This document shows positions 11,385 to 23,329 of a stretch of 64,000 nt of DNA, piece after piece. Every line of letters starts with the position of its first letter. Position 1 is the first letter of the stretch. Source of the stretch: Cordilura impudica (taxonomy: Eukaryota; Arthropoda; Insecta; Diptera; Scathophagidae); assembly GCA_963682025.1 (NCBI GenBank), contig OY821518.1:141323529-141387528 (forward strand), written 5' to 3'. The position numbers and the translations under genes were made by a program. Under the pieces are notes generated by a model that was given only the letters and a program-made list of their open reading frames with translations, was not told the DNA's origin and did not search any database.

Positions 11385-11640
11385 TTTGTACTCAGGGCTG
11401 ATGTATGTAACTAACAAATAAAACCTTAGCTTTAAATTCTGATTCGATTCAACGATGTCCGTTCATGTCCTTCTCCCTCTCTGTATGTTCATGTAACCTT
11501 TATAAATTAACTAAAAGTCATAAATGGAAAGACTTTCGAGTGATACGTTTATATCGACGCAGGAAATTTTTTGCTGAAATTTTCTACATATTTAGTATAA
11601 TACATATCTGGAAGAAAATATAAATTGAGTTAGATCATGA
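11385..11640 (+). mobile_element. Diverged DINE-like fragment
   Basis: The fragment contains GCTGATGTATGTAACTAAC, CTGATTCGATTCAACGATG, a TCCGTTCATGTCC/TCTCTGTATG core and GTTCATGTAACCTT. The order is that of the DINE-like family 5' part (GTGCTGATGTTTGTAACTAC, ATTCGATTTAACGATGTCCG, GTCCATGTAAACC). The ends are lost and identity is low. Confidence 0.6.
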
Positions 11641-12600
11641 TTAGACAGAGGGATGTGGCACCTCTCATATAAATTTTAATGCTTTTCAATGCTACTGATA
11701 AACCTATTTTGGACATTTGGGCATAACATGCTGTATTACAGTACAAACGCGGTTTCAGTCAAGCAATTTAATATGAAATTTAATTCAACCAGTAATTATA
11801 TTTTATATATGATTTCCCAGCGTTATACATTTGGTATTTTATTCGGAGAACGTAGAGCGAGTATACCGTACTGACCGTAATTTTCACCAAAGAGAAGGCT
11901 CTCTTATGTAGAGTCTTTTGTGTAGACTCTATGATTTTTCCAAAGCTCTGCTATTCCCCGATACTATCACATCTTAAATATAATGGAAGCGGCGAAAACT
12001 TGATGGATGCACTGGCCATGAATGCGTACATTGCTTTCAAATGCTACTTCATAATGTAAAGTGACAAAAGTGTTCTGATCCTAATACTATCAATGTTATT
12101 GAACTTGAAACGTTTTGAGACTTAGTGAAGCAAATGGGACCTAGCCATAGCTGTATTATGTTCCTTCGTTCTATTTTAATGGGCATGTGCGACCTAACCA
12201 GACCCATTTAACTAGGAACTCTTGCCGGAAGGGAACTTCGTCGGAAAATGTTCATCATAAAAAGCATATGTAAAATTCCGAACTAACTTTCGATAATTAA
12301 ATTTTTTACGAAGCTGTAAAAATTATGGAGAACAATTGATCGCAATGGAAAAAACGTAGATCATCGAATGGAAAATCCATCAGACCAGTCGTCAAGGAAA
12401 GTGACTTACGATCTTCAAACAATAAAACCACATATTTCGGAGATGATATTTCTTACTGAATAAATATATTTTTTTGATCACGTATTAACGCATATTAACA
12501 CAGAGAAGGGAGCTCTTTTCATTTTAACTCTTATCCGTTATAATAGTAGTAACTTCCATGGGCATAACGGCAATTCTAGTAGAAGGCGGTCTGACTACAT
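11641..12600. other. Non-coding stretch without recognised features
   Basis: The open frame at 11689-11874 has no family signature. Composition rises slightly in GC toward 12.6 kb. I see no terminal repeats or RNA gene. Confidence 0.4.
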
Positions 12601-13950
12601 AATTTTCTCTGACGACGAGTTTTATTGCAACATAGCGCAAATTAAGTGTACTACGTCACGCATGCACCCGATTGAGGTATTAGATTGGGAGCAAAGTTGT
12701 ATCATAAAGTTACTGGTTCGCCAGTGACGGTTTATACTTCGCCCATGCCTATAACCTACATTCACGTGGAGCTCCCAGGCAACGCTAGGCAAAGCCAGTT
12801 AATTCTGGTGATTATTCCTAGCGGTTAAAGGTTAAGTTCAGGTCCACCAAGTACTACTCTATTTGGGGAATAACTTGGTAGTGGCTAGTATGTGGCCAGA
12901 CTGGCGACGAAGCCTTACCTGAGGCTATAAATAGGTACCACTGGTGCGCTATCAAGCCCAAGGTTACCTCACAGCGTCGTCAAAGTCAAAGGTAGCATAA
13001 GCTACAACATAAAACTGGAAGTGTCAAAACCTACCAGATGAAATGGTTGTCACATCCCATAATTGTGTTGGTGGCCCAAGGTGTAATGTTGGTAAGATGA
13101 TACATCAGCGAAAAGGAGACCGGGTGTGGGTGCGCCAGTTGTCCTGGCAAGATACCATGACGGAGAAATTTGAGCGAGAGGGTGGGTCGAAGACGAGTCA
13201 AAGGCGTTTGAGACAGGTGCACATGGCAATACAGCGTCCAAGACAAGTCGGAGACCAGTTGAAAAACGAATTACCGAAAGTTGACGTAAGCATCATCTAG
13301 CATGATGGCGCCGATTAGTAAGTTCGGAGAGTAGTAGACAGATGAAGGCTTGAGTCGAAAAATTCGAAGCTACGAATGGGTGAGCTAGTACCAGTCCAAA
13401 CAAAGATGATTATTACAGTAGAATTAGTAGGCAAGAGGGTCGGATGGAAGACGAGTGCAAGGGTGCTTGAGTCATTGTCAATACAGTGTTTCGCGCATAA
13501 GATATATATCGGTTGAAAAGTTGGTACCGAAAGTTGTACATATCAGGCCACCTGATAATAACATCTAGTAAGAACGAACGTAGTAGACAAATATGCGGTT
13601 ATCGAAGGTATGTGTTTTTGCAAGTGCTTCTGATGACCGACGACAACCGTTGTACAACTTAAATAGCTGTTTTTGGGAACGGCCCTTCGGGGAGTTTCGA
13701 AGTGGCTCTAGTAGCCCAAAAGCGCGGGAAGAACACAGTACGATGTGGAGTTGCATTCAACCAGCTTCTACGACCCATAGAGTAGAAGGCTTTTAGATCG
13801 GGCCAACTCAATAATAGCAAAGGGAGGACAGTGTGCCAAATCAACTCTCCTATTTTGCTATCATCTAAGTAAGGGGCACTGGTGGACGCCTTGTATCTCA
13901 CCTAGTGCTTATAATACCGTGTGGTTAAGTCGACAAGACAGGCACACACG
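12601..13950. repeat. GC-richer block with a degenerate two-unit tandem repeat
   Basis: This block is clearly richer in G and C than the AT-rich DNA on both sides. Two units resemble each other: GAGGGTGGGTCGAAGACGAG at about 13177 and GAGGGTCGGATGGAAGACGAG-like sequence at about 13434. Each is followed by TACCGAAAGTTG and then a GTAGTAGACA segment, a period of about 255 bp. Short frames on both strands (for example 13043-13300) have no recognisable domain. It may be an old retroelement or satellite relic, but the family cannot be named. Confidence 0.55.
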
Positions 13951-16900
13951 TAAAACCCGTATGACTTCTGAGGTATTAGATCATAGTCTCCAAGATATCG
14001 TAATTGTCTTTCTTTTTCTTGGGGACTTTCGGAAACATTATCATTTCCACGAAGAATGAGAGCTGATGAAAACAGTGCTGTCGTGATAGTCTCTTAGAAC
14101 CATACAACAAAAAATTGGAAATGGTCAAGGTATAAGCAAAAAAATTAATAAATCATTAAAAATTAGTAAATTTATAAAGAAATGTTTGTCTTTACGAAAC
14201 AGCTTTTAAACATTAATCACAAAATTTTTGCCCGAATTTCTGGTGAACCACCAATTAAACGTTATTGAGTTACTTAATAACGAGGAACAGCGAGACTAAA
14301 TTTTCGATGATCGATGAACAAATAGCTACAATACCAACAATAGTGCAAAACACTGAAACTGATCGGAATTCAATCATTATATTTTTCTTTTCGTCACCTG
14401 CTAATGTATTCCATGAGGCAGATATTTATTTATTTTGCTTTTTTGCAGGCATCCTGCGATAAGGATAATATACATTTTTATGTACATATTTATATATCAA
14501 TAACATTTGTTTATTTTTTTTTTTTTTATTTAAAAAACATAAATCTAAAAATAAACATTGTAGGAACATAGTCTCCATTAGCTAAGTATTTCACTCCTAG
14601 TTACATTTTTAAGAAGTTGTTGTTTAGTTTGGTTGCCTAAACAACAACAAATAGTCTTATATAATAAAATATATTAAAAATTTTGCAAGAGAGTTAACCA
14701 AATCCTGTATACATAAATATACAGTATGTGGTCAATACATTAGGACAATAGAACCAAACTGATGTTGTTTTTTCAGTTCATACGGAAACACGGTTATCTA
14801 TAAAATAATGTCTAAGAAACCTTTTCTCTAGGATAGGATAGGATTTCAGAATATGTGAATATTCTTCAGTGTAATACTTCAATAGATTCCTTTCAACAAA
14901 TATGACATCATAAGATTGGCAATGGTCTCCAAATGTTAATATGGTTATTTAAGCCAATTACAAAAATAATTGAATAGTTTAATTTATTATTTCTTAATAT
15001 TGGTTACATTCTATATTTATACACATGTACATATGTATGTACTATACGTGTACATAAAAAATATTCGTTACAACCAGAACTGTAGGCTTAAAAAACTACA
15101 ATAGAAGTAGGAAATATATAATAACATGCGTCGCCATTGAGATCGCTAAAAAAAACAACATCCAAAACAGAATATTCTGTTCGTCATTCAGCCAGTATCC
15201 ATGTAGATGACCATTTTATTCATATCTTTGTTGTTTCCATATAAATTTGTTTGAAATTCATAAAATATTCTCTCTCGTCCGCTTCATATTTACTCGTATA
15301 TCCAACTATTTTTTAAAAGTGTTTTGCTTACAATTTTTGCTTATAATGCTACATATTCTACAACTTACACTTACACATGCGAATGCGAATGCGAATAGTA
15401 CCAATCGTTGTTAGAAAATGTGTAGATGTAGAGTTGTTGAGATGTTGTTGTTATTGTTGTTGCTATTTTTGTTGGTGTAGATTGCCTATTCTAATATATT
15501 ATTATAGCTGCTGGCATTATTGCTTGTATTGTTGTTGTTGTTTTTGCTGTTGTTTTGTGAATTTCACCTTGAAAAGTTCATTCACGTCGTCAAGTCGTAA
15601 CGAAAACGCATGTTCGTTAGAAAACAACACAACATAACACAAAATGCCAACGCACAGCAAACTCTTCACACTTGTTCTCTTTCCACTTATTCTTCTGCTA
15701 GTGCCACCATCATGAATGGTGTTTGTCATACAACAGGCATTAGCAAAACATAGAATAGAAACAACATTCATCAACAACAACAACAGCAATAGCAATAACA
15801 ACATCACAGTAGAAGCAGCATTAGTAAAGAACCAAGCAGCAACAATTCGAAAAAAAATATACAGAAATTAGACAAGTCATTCTTATATCACTACATGCGA
15901 ATAAATTCAGAGAATATTTTTTTTTTTGTTTTTGGCATTCGATTTAGAAACCATCAAAAATATGCATAAAATGAAAAAACAACCAAATACACAAAAATAG
16001 AGACCATCAGAACCAAAGATGTTGCGACTATTACGAACCTCAACTAAATTATTGAAAACACAATTTAAAAATTTCGAAAAATCTCAAAAGGCATAATTTG
16101 ATTAATGAACTATTTATTATTTAAAATATATAGATATTATTTAAATAATCAACTGAAACCACAATTTTGTAAAAGAAATATTGAATTATGTGTGGTAGAG
16201 AAAAATAATGCATTAATTAATTTGTGAAAATTTTTATTGAGTCCAGGGGACAAATCACCGCATTCGATATCGGGTAAAATTAATCTAAATTTCATATTTT
16301 GGTTTATTATTATTAGAAAACAGACAAACATCAGCCCTCGTTGCACTTTTTCTCCCAACTAGAGGCCATAATTCCTTAATTGTGACAGAATAAAATTATT
16401 CTTGGTATTTTATTTTGGAAAATAAAAAATAATTTCGATCGAAAGATTTCGGAAACCAATGTAGTGAATTGGCCCCAGTTTCTGCCATTTAGCCTTTGAC
16501 AGTTATGATGCTAAACATTAAAATAATTGTAATGTGAAATTCTATTTTTATATGAAATGAAAACAAAGAGTGGCCACGATATTCGAATCTAGGTCTATCT
16601 CCCATATACTCTTGCACTTCAGTTTAATTTCAGTACAGTAATTTTTATGGGAATTTCCTAATTCCTTTTGTGTTTAAAAGCTTATAAAATTTGCCTCGAT
16701 CTCAAGCAAAGCAATTTTTTAAAATAATAATTCAAATATTTTACTATGGCAATCAGAAAAGAATTTTCAATTCTGAAAATTTAGACTATTTTATTATATA
16801 TTGAAAATAATCGTGTCCAAACTTTTACAAGCTCTTTTTTTTTTGTTTCATTTAACGAAAATTTCGTTCTGAAATTTATGTAAATTACCAATATGAGTGA

Positions 16901-17194
16901 AATACAAAAAACCCAATTTTCTGAAGGTTCTAAGCCGGGAATTTCGTTTAAATAAACACTAATCAAAGAAGATTGTACAACCCTATCAACATAGGTATTT
17001 TAGTATCTAAATTTAAGGTTCGATTTTTGGATTAATTTACTTAACAAAATACGACATGATATATCGTAATCTCGTAATATTTGTAAGTATCTATTTAAAA
17101 AATAATATTGTGGTGATGATTTATTTAAATATTTAAATAATTTATTTATCATTTCAAGCTCAATGTTTTAAATTGTATTCTAAAGAATATCGAA
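13951..17194. other. Non-coding stretch with simple repeats and a possible Tc1-like end
   Basis: TACAGTATGTGGTCAATACA at about 14720 looks like a Tc1-type terminal repeat starting CAGT after TA, but no partner end or transposase is visible. TTGTTGTTGTT and CAACAACAAC triplet runs lie at 15440-15560 and 15770-15800; the Leu/Cys- or Gln-rich frames there are by-products of these runs. GAATGCGAATGCGAATGCG-like sequence is at about 15380. Nothing else is supported. Confidence 0.45.
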
Positions 17195-17445
17195 GGTCAT
17201 AAGTTGTCATGTCGTAACCCGTTTTACGAGTATATAATTTTTCAGGAGACGAAAGAAACGTTATAACTTTGTTTAAAATCAATATAAAAGGAAATAAATA
17301 AACAGGCATTAGGTGAATAACCTTTACTACTTACTAATTTTAGTATTTTTTATTTACTTTTATTTGATTTATAGCAAAGTTACAACTTTTTTTTCATTAC
17401 AACAGAAAAAAAAAAAATTAAATTACGATATTACAACTTATGACC
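17195..17445. mobile_element. 251-bp MITE with GGTCATAAGTTGT ends
   Basis: The left end GGTCATAAGTTGTCATGTCG is mirrored by TTACAACTTATGACC on the right, and the inverted similarity continues inward (GTTATAACTTTG against CAAAGTTACAACTT). ATCGA lies on both sides (17189-17193 and 17446-17450), a candidate 5-bp target duplication with one extra A on the left. It has no coding capacity. Confidence 0.75.
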
Positions 17446-19592
17446 ATCGATAGTCTTTTTGAAAATCTTTAACAATTTTGGATTTTAAAGTCAAGGAAAA
17501 AGAATTTAAAATTTAATAATTTCCTACAAGAAATTTGTTGTACAACATAACTTTTCAAAGGTCGACTTACACTACGAGTTGCTTAAAGAAAAATGTATCA
17601 AAAGTACTATTTAATGAATCATAAAAAACAATGTAAATAGAAAATTATAGAACATATAGTTACCTTAAATGCAGGATCTGAAAAAATCGTTAGTAGTAAC
17701 AGTTAGTGTCGTAATACTACATAATAAATGCGTATGAATATTACTGAATAACAACCTTTTGAAACTGAAGTAATCATAGGTAGTGACATATTTTATTAAA
17801 AGGGTAAAAATTGGAATAGAATATATGTTTATAGATCATTCCAGTAAAATCCATTTCAACGTAGATCCTTCAGGAAACAGCATGCTTTGAATGTGTATTA
17901 TTTATTAAGAGAGCTAAACTGTAATAAAAAATAAAAACCTTGAATGGTTTCTAATACACTCAATATGAACCAGCAGTCTCAACAGAATTAAAAGTATCAT
18001 ATTCTTAAAGTAGAACTAATTTTCATTACTCAAACGATGCATTCGAATGTACATGTTTAGCTTGATCTATCACGAGATGTAATATGCGAGACTAACGTGG
18101 CCCTTAATAAAAAAGGTGTTCAAACTGTCGTTCTCACCCCCTAGAAATATGCGAATAGCAAAAAAACTGAGAAATACAAAGTTTTGAGCCAATCAAAAAA
18201 CGTTTAGTCGTGGCGCAAAGCGATTGAAAATTTCAAGTGTGTTTATATGGGGAAAATATGACTTTTTTTCAGATTTTACGAAAATTTCGTTCTATAGTTT
18301 AATTTTTCCGACAAGCTGGTATGTTGATGCGTTGGAGTATGTATGGGCTATTGCTTTCTCGTGAAATGTGATCTTTCTTTTGTATTCCATTTGGTGATTC
18401 CTGGAAACTATAAGCAATTAATTGCAGCGCCATGAAGTATTTAATCTCAATGTCATGCATTTGCATAGAGATCTAGAGCTCTTTATATTGTAAAGCTCTT
18501 CATAAATTTGTTCAGCATCATTGAATCGGGCTCCCACCATATTTTTGTGACCTCTAACCACCCATTCGAATGTCTTAGCAGGGTTTTCAGATAACCACAC
18601 TATCTTGACATCAAACGTTTATAAAATTTTTCTACATTTGTTTCATCTTCAGAAGCAATTTGACTTTTCACTGATTATTGTTGCTCTGGATGTGATGATT
18701 ATGTTTTTCGCTCGACGGTAACAGGTACCGTTATTTTCTCCTTTTAATTTTTGAGGCTGAGCCATTTTTGTTCTCTAGTGATTTCCGATTTTAAATTTAT
18801 ATTAAAACTAATTTTCACTTCTTTAATAAAATCTTTGTTTAAACCTTGATTTACGCTTTTTACTTTAATTTATTTTATAAGTATTTTCACTTCTTTTCAT
18901 GCACTCACTGTTTTAAGCCATGACATACGCTTTTATTTACTTTATTAAATATATAAAATTTTTTATATTTTTCCACAAGTCTTCGATACAAACATTTTTT
19001 CATATTCCAAGAACCAAAAGTTAATTATTAAAACATCAGTTTTAATCCGGTTCGAAGGATCATATCAAATTTGTTAAGAGAGCTAAACTCGAATGGAAAT
19101 TATTAACCTTGAATGTTTTTAATACATACAATATGAAACACCAGTCCCAATAGAATAAGAAAACTCCGGTTTATTTGAATGCATTTATGACATTGAATTT
19201 TATTAAAATATTATAAGACCTCCAACCTTGAGAGTATGAATTTCATGTTGGGTGTCCCCTTTGTTTTCAACCTTGCGAATGGTGATGTTGACTCGGTGTT
19301 TCTTTTATCAAATTTGAGTTTTAACATACCTTGTAGATTCACAAGATATTTTAATCCGCTTCATTTGGACCATTTTAGGACTAATTATGCAAATTCTTAT
19401 CCTTTCCCCAAAATTTGTCATGATTATAATGTGTTGCATAATTTCGTTGATTTTAATTGTAATGTATTGAAAGTAAAGCGCGATATAATTGAATACCTCA
19501 ATCAACTATTTTTTTTATTTAATTTCTAGTTTTTTTATTTTTATTTTTGTTAAAATCATATTTAACAATGCAAATTAAAGTTCACAATTTTA
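17446..19592. other. AT-rich stretch, one undefined minus-strand frame
   Basis: At 18418-18600 a minus-strand frame reads FEWVVRGHKNMVG and NDAEQIYEELYN. It is less AT-driven than most chance frames, and upstream on the same strand an ATG near 18765 gives MAQPQKLKGENN. The frames do not join and match no family I know; they may be a decayed gene or element. Two fragments near 17880 and 19075 share AAGAGAGCTAAACT and an ACCTTGAATG..TTTCTAATACA-type block, a minor repeat. Confidence 0.35.
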
Positions 19593-19630
19593 CCCGACGT
19601 TTCTAGTCTTATATGGCTTCTTCTTCAGGG
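19593..19630 (-). other. Hammerhead-ribozyme-like motif downstream of Penelope-like endonuclease
   Basis: Read on the minus strand this is CCCTGAAGAAGAAGCC, then ATATAAGACTA, then GAAACGTCGGG. It has CTGAAGA (consensus CUGANGA), a weak AGCC/GACT stem II and GAAAC, in hammerhead order. Penelope-like retroelements are known to carry such motifs in their terminal repeats, and this one lies about 155 bp downstream of a Penelope-type reading frame on the same strand. Cleavage competence is not shown: stem II is imperfect and stem III is not evident. Confidence 0.55.
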
Positions 19631-19784
19631 TTTTTTATTAGTTCTGAAATACAAATATTTTAACCTACAATAAACACAAATACTCTCTTAACTAACTTAT
19701 AACACATCCTTTATTATTAATTAATAGTCCAGATGTTTAATTTTTATATTAACAAGAATTATATAAAAGTGTAAACATGTCCAT

Positions 19785-20095
19785 TTATAGAGCTAATTGG
19801 TAATGATTGTTTAATTTATCTTTATCTTCTTTGGTGTTCATCGTTACTGTAAGTTTTTTCTGGATATGTAGGCTTTCGAAAGTAAAGCGTTTGTTTGTAT
19901 TGTTTTCTATGTTTAATATTTTAATTTTGTCAAAATCAGCTGAATGAAATACGTTGTGATAATGCTGTGCTCGTTCATTGGTTTGTTATGTCTGATTTGT
20001 GTTCTGACTGCTTTTGTTTTTTGTTTCTTAATATCAGCTGATGACATAGTCTGTAGCTGATTTACGACCACACAATACATTTGCTAACTCGTGTA
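19785..20095 (-). pseudogene. Penelope-like retroelement, C-terminal endonuclease-domain remnant
   Basis: The minus strand reads SEHKSDITN, then after a shift TSTALSQ, then in another frame HNVFHSADFDKIKIL and KRFTFESLHIQKK, ending at a TAA at 19787-19785. The pattern EHK..I...TALAQH..FxxHxFDF...KIL..E.....R...E..HI is the C-terminal part of the GIY-YIG endonuclease region of Penelope-like elements. A frameshift lies near 19965 and a stop near 19983. The reverse transcriptase is absent; a GC-rich foreign stretch begins at 20098. The element cannot move. Confidence 0.75.
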
Positions 20096-20097
20096 AT

Positions 20098-20212
20098 CCG
20101 CCAGGGTTCGGACCACAGGGTGTACGCGATCCCCACGTTAAGAGGGCGCGCCCTCCCGGTCGGGTGGGGTGGGTAAGTCTGCGGCGGGGTTCGGTCGTTC
20201 TTTAAAAAAAAA
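20098..20212 (+). other. GC-rich insert ending in poly(A), possible truncated retroelement 3' end
   Basis: About 100 bp of very GC-rich DNA (GGGTTCGGACCACAGGG, AGGGCGCGCCCT, TCGGGTGGGGTGGG, GGCGGGGTTCGG) ends in CTTTAAAAAAAAA. AGGGCGCGCCCT is a perfect 12-bp palindrome. The composition differs sharply from its AT-rich surroundings. The A-tail suggests a 5'-truncated SINE or LINE inserted into the Penelope relic. The family is not recognised, and no tRNA-like box A/B pair is evident. Confidence 0.5.
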
Positions 20213-21209
20213 TAAACTTCTTAACATATAAGTACAATATTCTTAACACTAAACTAGAACTTAAATTCATTACTAAATGCGTATATTTTGTTATACAGAA
20301 ACACAAGATGCATTCAGATGCATATATAATATCATATAAGGATTAAATTTATCATTGCATGTGATACATTTTTAACCCAAGACCTAAGCTGATATTTGCA
20401 AACATTAAAAGTAAATAAAGATTAAAGACAATTAAACAGAATTATTTATGTTTACTACTAAACAGTACTTTTATGAAGCAAAACTAAAATTCAATTTTAT
20501 CAAATAAATCGTGTTTATATTTGAACAGGATATTTTATTTATAATATATATTTTATTTAGAATATATATTATTTGAGAAATGTCAATGTGATGTCAATGA
20601 CAACCGATTAGTGCATTTTTATAACCATAACTCTTCTGTGGTCACCGTATTAGTTTGTGCTGATGTTTGTATAAGTCAGACCTAGTCCCCATAAAAACGT
20701 CGCCCATTATTAAACTTTAATGCGCTAATATCCCGAGCACTATACACACAGAGAACATATTTTTTGTACCTATCGAATTGCGATAAAGTAATTGTGTTTC
20801 GAGTGGATTATGATTATAATTATTTAGATTCAGTAAATATATTATCACAATGGCAAATGGTTAGCTGCTATTAAATTTCTGTTGATACTATCGAAAATAC
20901 AGAACAATTTCTGTGTGTTCTGATGTAAGTTTTGATGAAATTTCATTTATATATTTTTATTATATTGATAAATTAGGACCAATATTAGTCGTGGCCCTTA
21001 ATATTTCAACATCGTAATATCTACTTAAACTAACCAAAAGCTTACAAGTATGATACACAATCACATAAACTTGGTTTGTAGATATAATTGGAACACATAG
21101 TCAAAATAGCTATGTACCAATCAAAAATATATGAGAAGGATAAAAACATATAAAAAACTATACATACATATTTTGTATGTCCATTATTGACCTCATACTT
21201 GCACCTAAA
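20213..21209. other. AT-rich stretch with repeat scraps
   Basis: A small DINE-like scrap (TTTGTGCTGATGTTTGTA, GACCTAGTCCCC) lies at 20655-20695. The segment AAATTTCTGTTGATACTATC at about 20873 recurs with one change near 38630, so it belongs to an undefined dispersed repeat. No gene is seen. Confidence 0.45.
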
Positions 21210-22065
21210 ACCCGGTTTAGACATAGACGACTGCGGCTACACGAACACACGACTACACGGCTGCAATTGTAGTCGTGAAGTCAGCTACTTAATTCTTTTG
21301 AAAACGACAGCAACATATAACAACAATTTAAACAGCTGTTTTTATACAAATGCATTTCCATTTCAGTAGTGCCAATTATATATTTTTTTTTACTTTATTA
21401 AAATAGAAAAGCATGCATGATTCTATATAAACTTGACTTAAATTTACAATTACTTGTTTATAATGCATTATTATGACGTAAAAATAAATAAATAAATTTA
21501 TTTAACCCCTTTTGATAATTAATTGCATTACAGAATTTCATTTTGCGATGTTTTTTGTGGCAAAATAAAATATTTCATAGCACTAATTTCTTTTACATAT
21601 TTTGTTATATTGTCAACACTATTTTTGTTTTGCAGCCAACAAAAAGAGAAATTATCCTAAGTTGACTACAGTGACAAAAGTTGTCGTTAGCCGTAGCCGT
21701 GTAGCTGTGTAGGTGTGAAAATAATCGTTGTCATATAAACGTGTATATTTTATTTTTGACAATTTATTTAACCCCTTTTGATAATTAATTGCATTACAGA
21801 ATTTCATTTTGCGATGTTTTTTGTGGCAAAATAAAATATTTCATAGCACTAATTTCTTTTACATATTTTGTTATATTGTCAACACTATTTTTGTTTTGCA
21901 GCCAACAAAAAGAGAAATTATCCTAAGTTGACTACAGTGACAAAAGTTGTCGTTAGCCGTAGCCGTGTAGCTGTGTAGGTGTGAAAATAATCGTTGTCAT
22001 ATAAACGTGTATATTTTATTTTTGACAGGCTTTAGTTTTGTAGCCGCTGTCGCTATGTGTTTCAT
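21210..22065. mobile_element. Foldback/MITE with GCGGCTAC ends containing an exact tandem duplication
   Basis: The left end reads AGACATAGACGACTGCGGC, then TACACGAACACACGACTACA. The right end GTAGCCGCTGTCGCTATGTG is its imperfect reverse complement. Inverted matches continue inside (GGCTACACG against CGTAGCCGTGTAG). The element is non-coding. Its right half, including the inner terminal-like block, is duplicated in tandem (see 21495-22026). Target duplications are unclear. Confidence 0.65.
21495..22026. repeat. Exact 266-bp tandem duplication
   Basis: The block from TTTAACCCCTTTTGATAATT to CGTGTATATTTTATTTTTGA occurs twice, head to tail, with a 266-bp offset. I found no difference between the two copies by eye. 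In a region where other repeats have diverged, identity implies a very recent duplication, local gene conversion, or an assembly artefact. Confidence 0.9.
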
Positions 22066-22195
22066 GCATAAGAGCTATTGAGGTTGGGTAAAGGCTTTTC
22101 TGCTTTTTTTTGATGAGATTAGTGGACCTAGCACCTCCCACACAAAGTAAAAAATTAATATCATCACGAGACAATACCTACATATCTGATGTCAT

Positions 22196-22952
22196 ATCTG
22201 TGGTTTTTGGAATAACCGCGTATGTCCATTTTTGTCAGTTTTGAGTTAACGATGCCAAATATACTAATTTTTAATGCTCTTTACATGTGTGAAATTAAAA
22301 AAAAATATTGGCCATTTCTGAGTTTTTTCTTTAAGTAACGACGTAACTTAAATGTTTATTAAATTAATTTTCAGGACTAACAACGTATGTCAACGTACGT
22401 TTGATTGCTGACAAATTATTTTCTCAGAAAGCGACACATAGCGACATACGTTATTATTAATGAAAAAAATGCAAAATAATTTCGGATTAGTTTTCAGTTT
22501 ATAACCACTTATAAAAACTTGTGTGTTTATTTCTGTTATTTTTTGTCACTATTATTCTTGATACGTTGTTATATTCTCATCCTAAGTCCCGTTAACTTTT
22601 TGTTGACGAACAAAGAAATCCATTTTTCAAGCAACAACAACTTATGTCTAAATGGGTGGTTGCATTGGTAGTTTTCTTTTTCAAAGAAACCGACGTTTGT
22701 CGACATAAGTTGTTTTATCTGCACACACTTTATATGTTATTTACATATTGTTTTTTTCGTCCTTCTCTAAGATCTATTCCTCTGCAGATTTTTGACTCAA
22801 AATTTTATATAAAGAATTTATTGCCCATATCTATAGGGCTGTTAAATAAAAAGTTCTAAAAACTTTATATCGAGCCCATAATTTCAAATATAACGTTTTT
22901 TGGCTCCCCTGAACATTTTGATTTCATGACATATTATTCTACAAAACCACTG
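22196..22952. mobile_element. MITE with CTGTGGTTTT ends (copy B)
   Basis: This is the second copy of the 4791-5621 family, in the same orientation. It starts CTGTGGTTTTTGGAATAACC and ends TATTATTCTACAAAACCACTG. The interior is nearly the same (AACGATGCCAAATATACTAA, GACATAAGTTGTT hairpin, GGCTCCCCTGAACATTTTG). It lacks the ACGCGG bases of the inner right end and the extra outer segment present in copy A. Confidence 0.85.
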
Positions 22953-23329
22953 ATATAAACATAATTAAGAGTGTTAAATTCGGCTGATACCCTCCACCTT
23001 CGTCTTAAGACAAAGTAGGCTACGGCTACGATTTTGAAACTGTTGCTTATATCGAAATTACTATCTGAAATATGTCATTATATTTCATCACTTACTAGAG
23101 CGTAAAACCAATGAGTTCCCTAAATACTTCACAAAACAGCAATAGAGACCTTAGAAGTCATACGGTAAATAAAAAAATTCCAAAGGATTACAGGTACTTA
23201 AAAAGGGTACTTTTTTAAAAAAAAGGGTACTTTTTTAAAAAAGATTAATTGTAAAAAGAAGAAAAATAACAAACACATTGAACATTTCAAGATTTTTTCA
23301 CATTTTCATTCATATTTCGTGACCCTTTG
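22953..23329. other. Non-coding stretch with a short direct repeat
   Basis: A 21-bp unit, AAAGGGTACTTTTTTAAAA with flanking As, is repeated twice at about 23203-23243. Nothing else is identified. Confidence 0.5.

Noticed and set aside
13043..13300. 85-residue frame in the GC-richer block
   Set aside because: Overlaps two opposite-strand frames and a degenerate tandem repeat; no motif supports coding.
14718..14760. Tc1-type terminal repeat (TACAGTATGTGGTCAATACA)
   Set aside because: No partner end or transposase is visible, so it is only mentioned in the spacer entry.
15377..15807. Cys/Leu-rich and Gln-rich frames on opposite strands
   Set aside because: They are products of TTG/CAA triplet repeats and have no start context or homologous motif.
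20098..20212. tRNA or rRNA gene in the GC-rich stretch
   Set aside because: No cloverleaf, box A/B spacing or rRNA core is recognisable.
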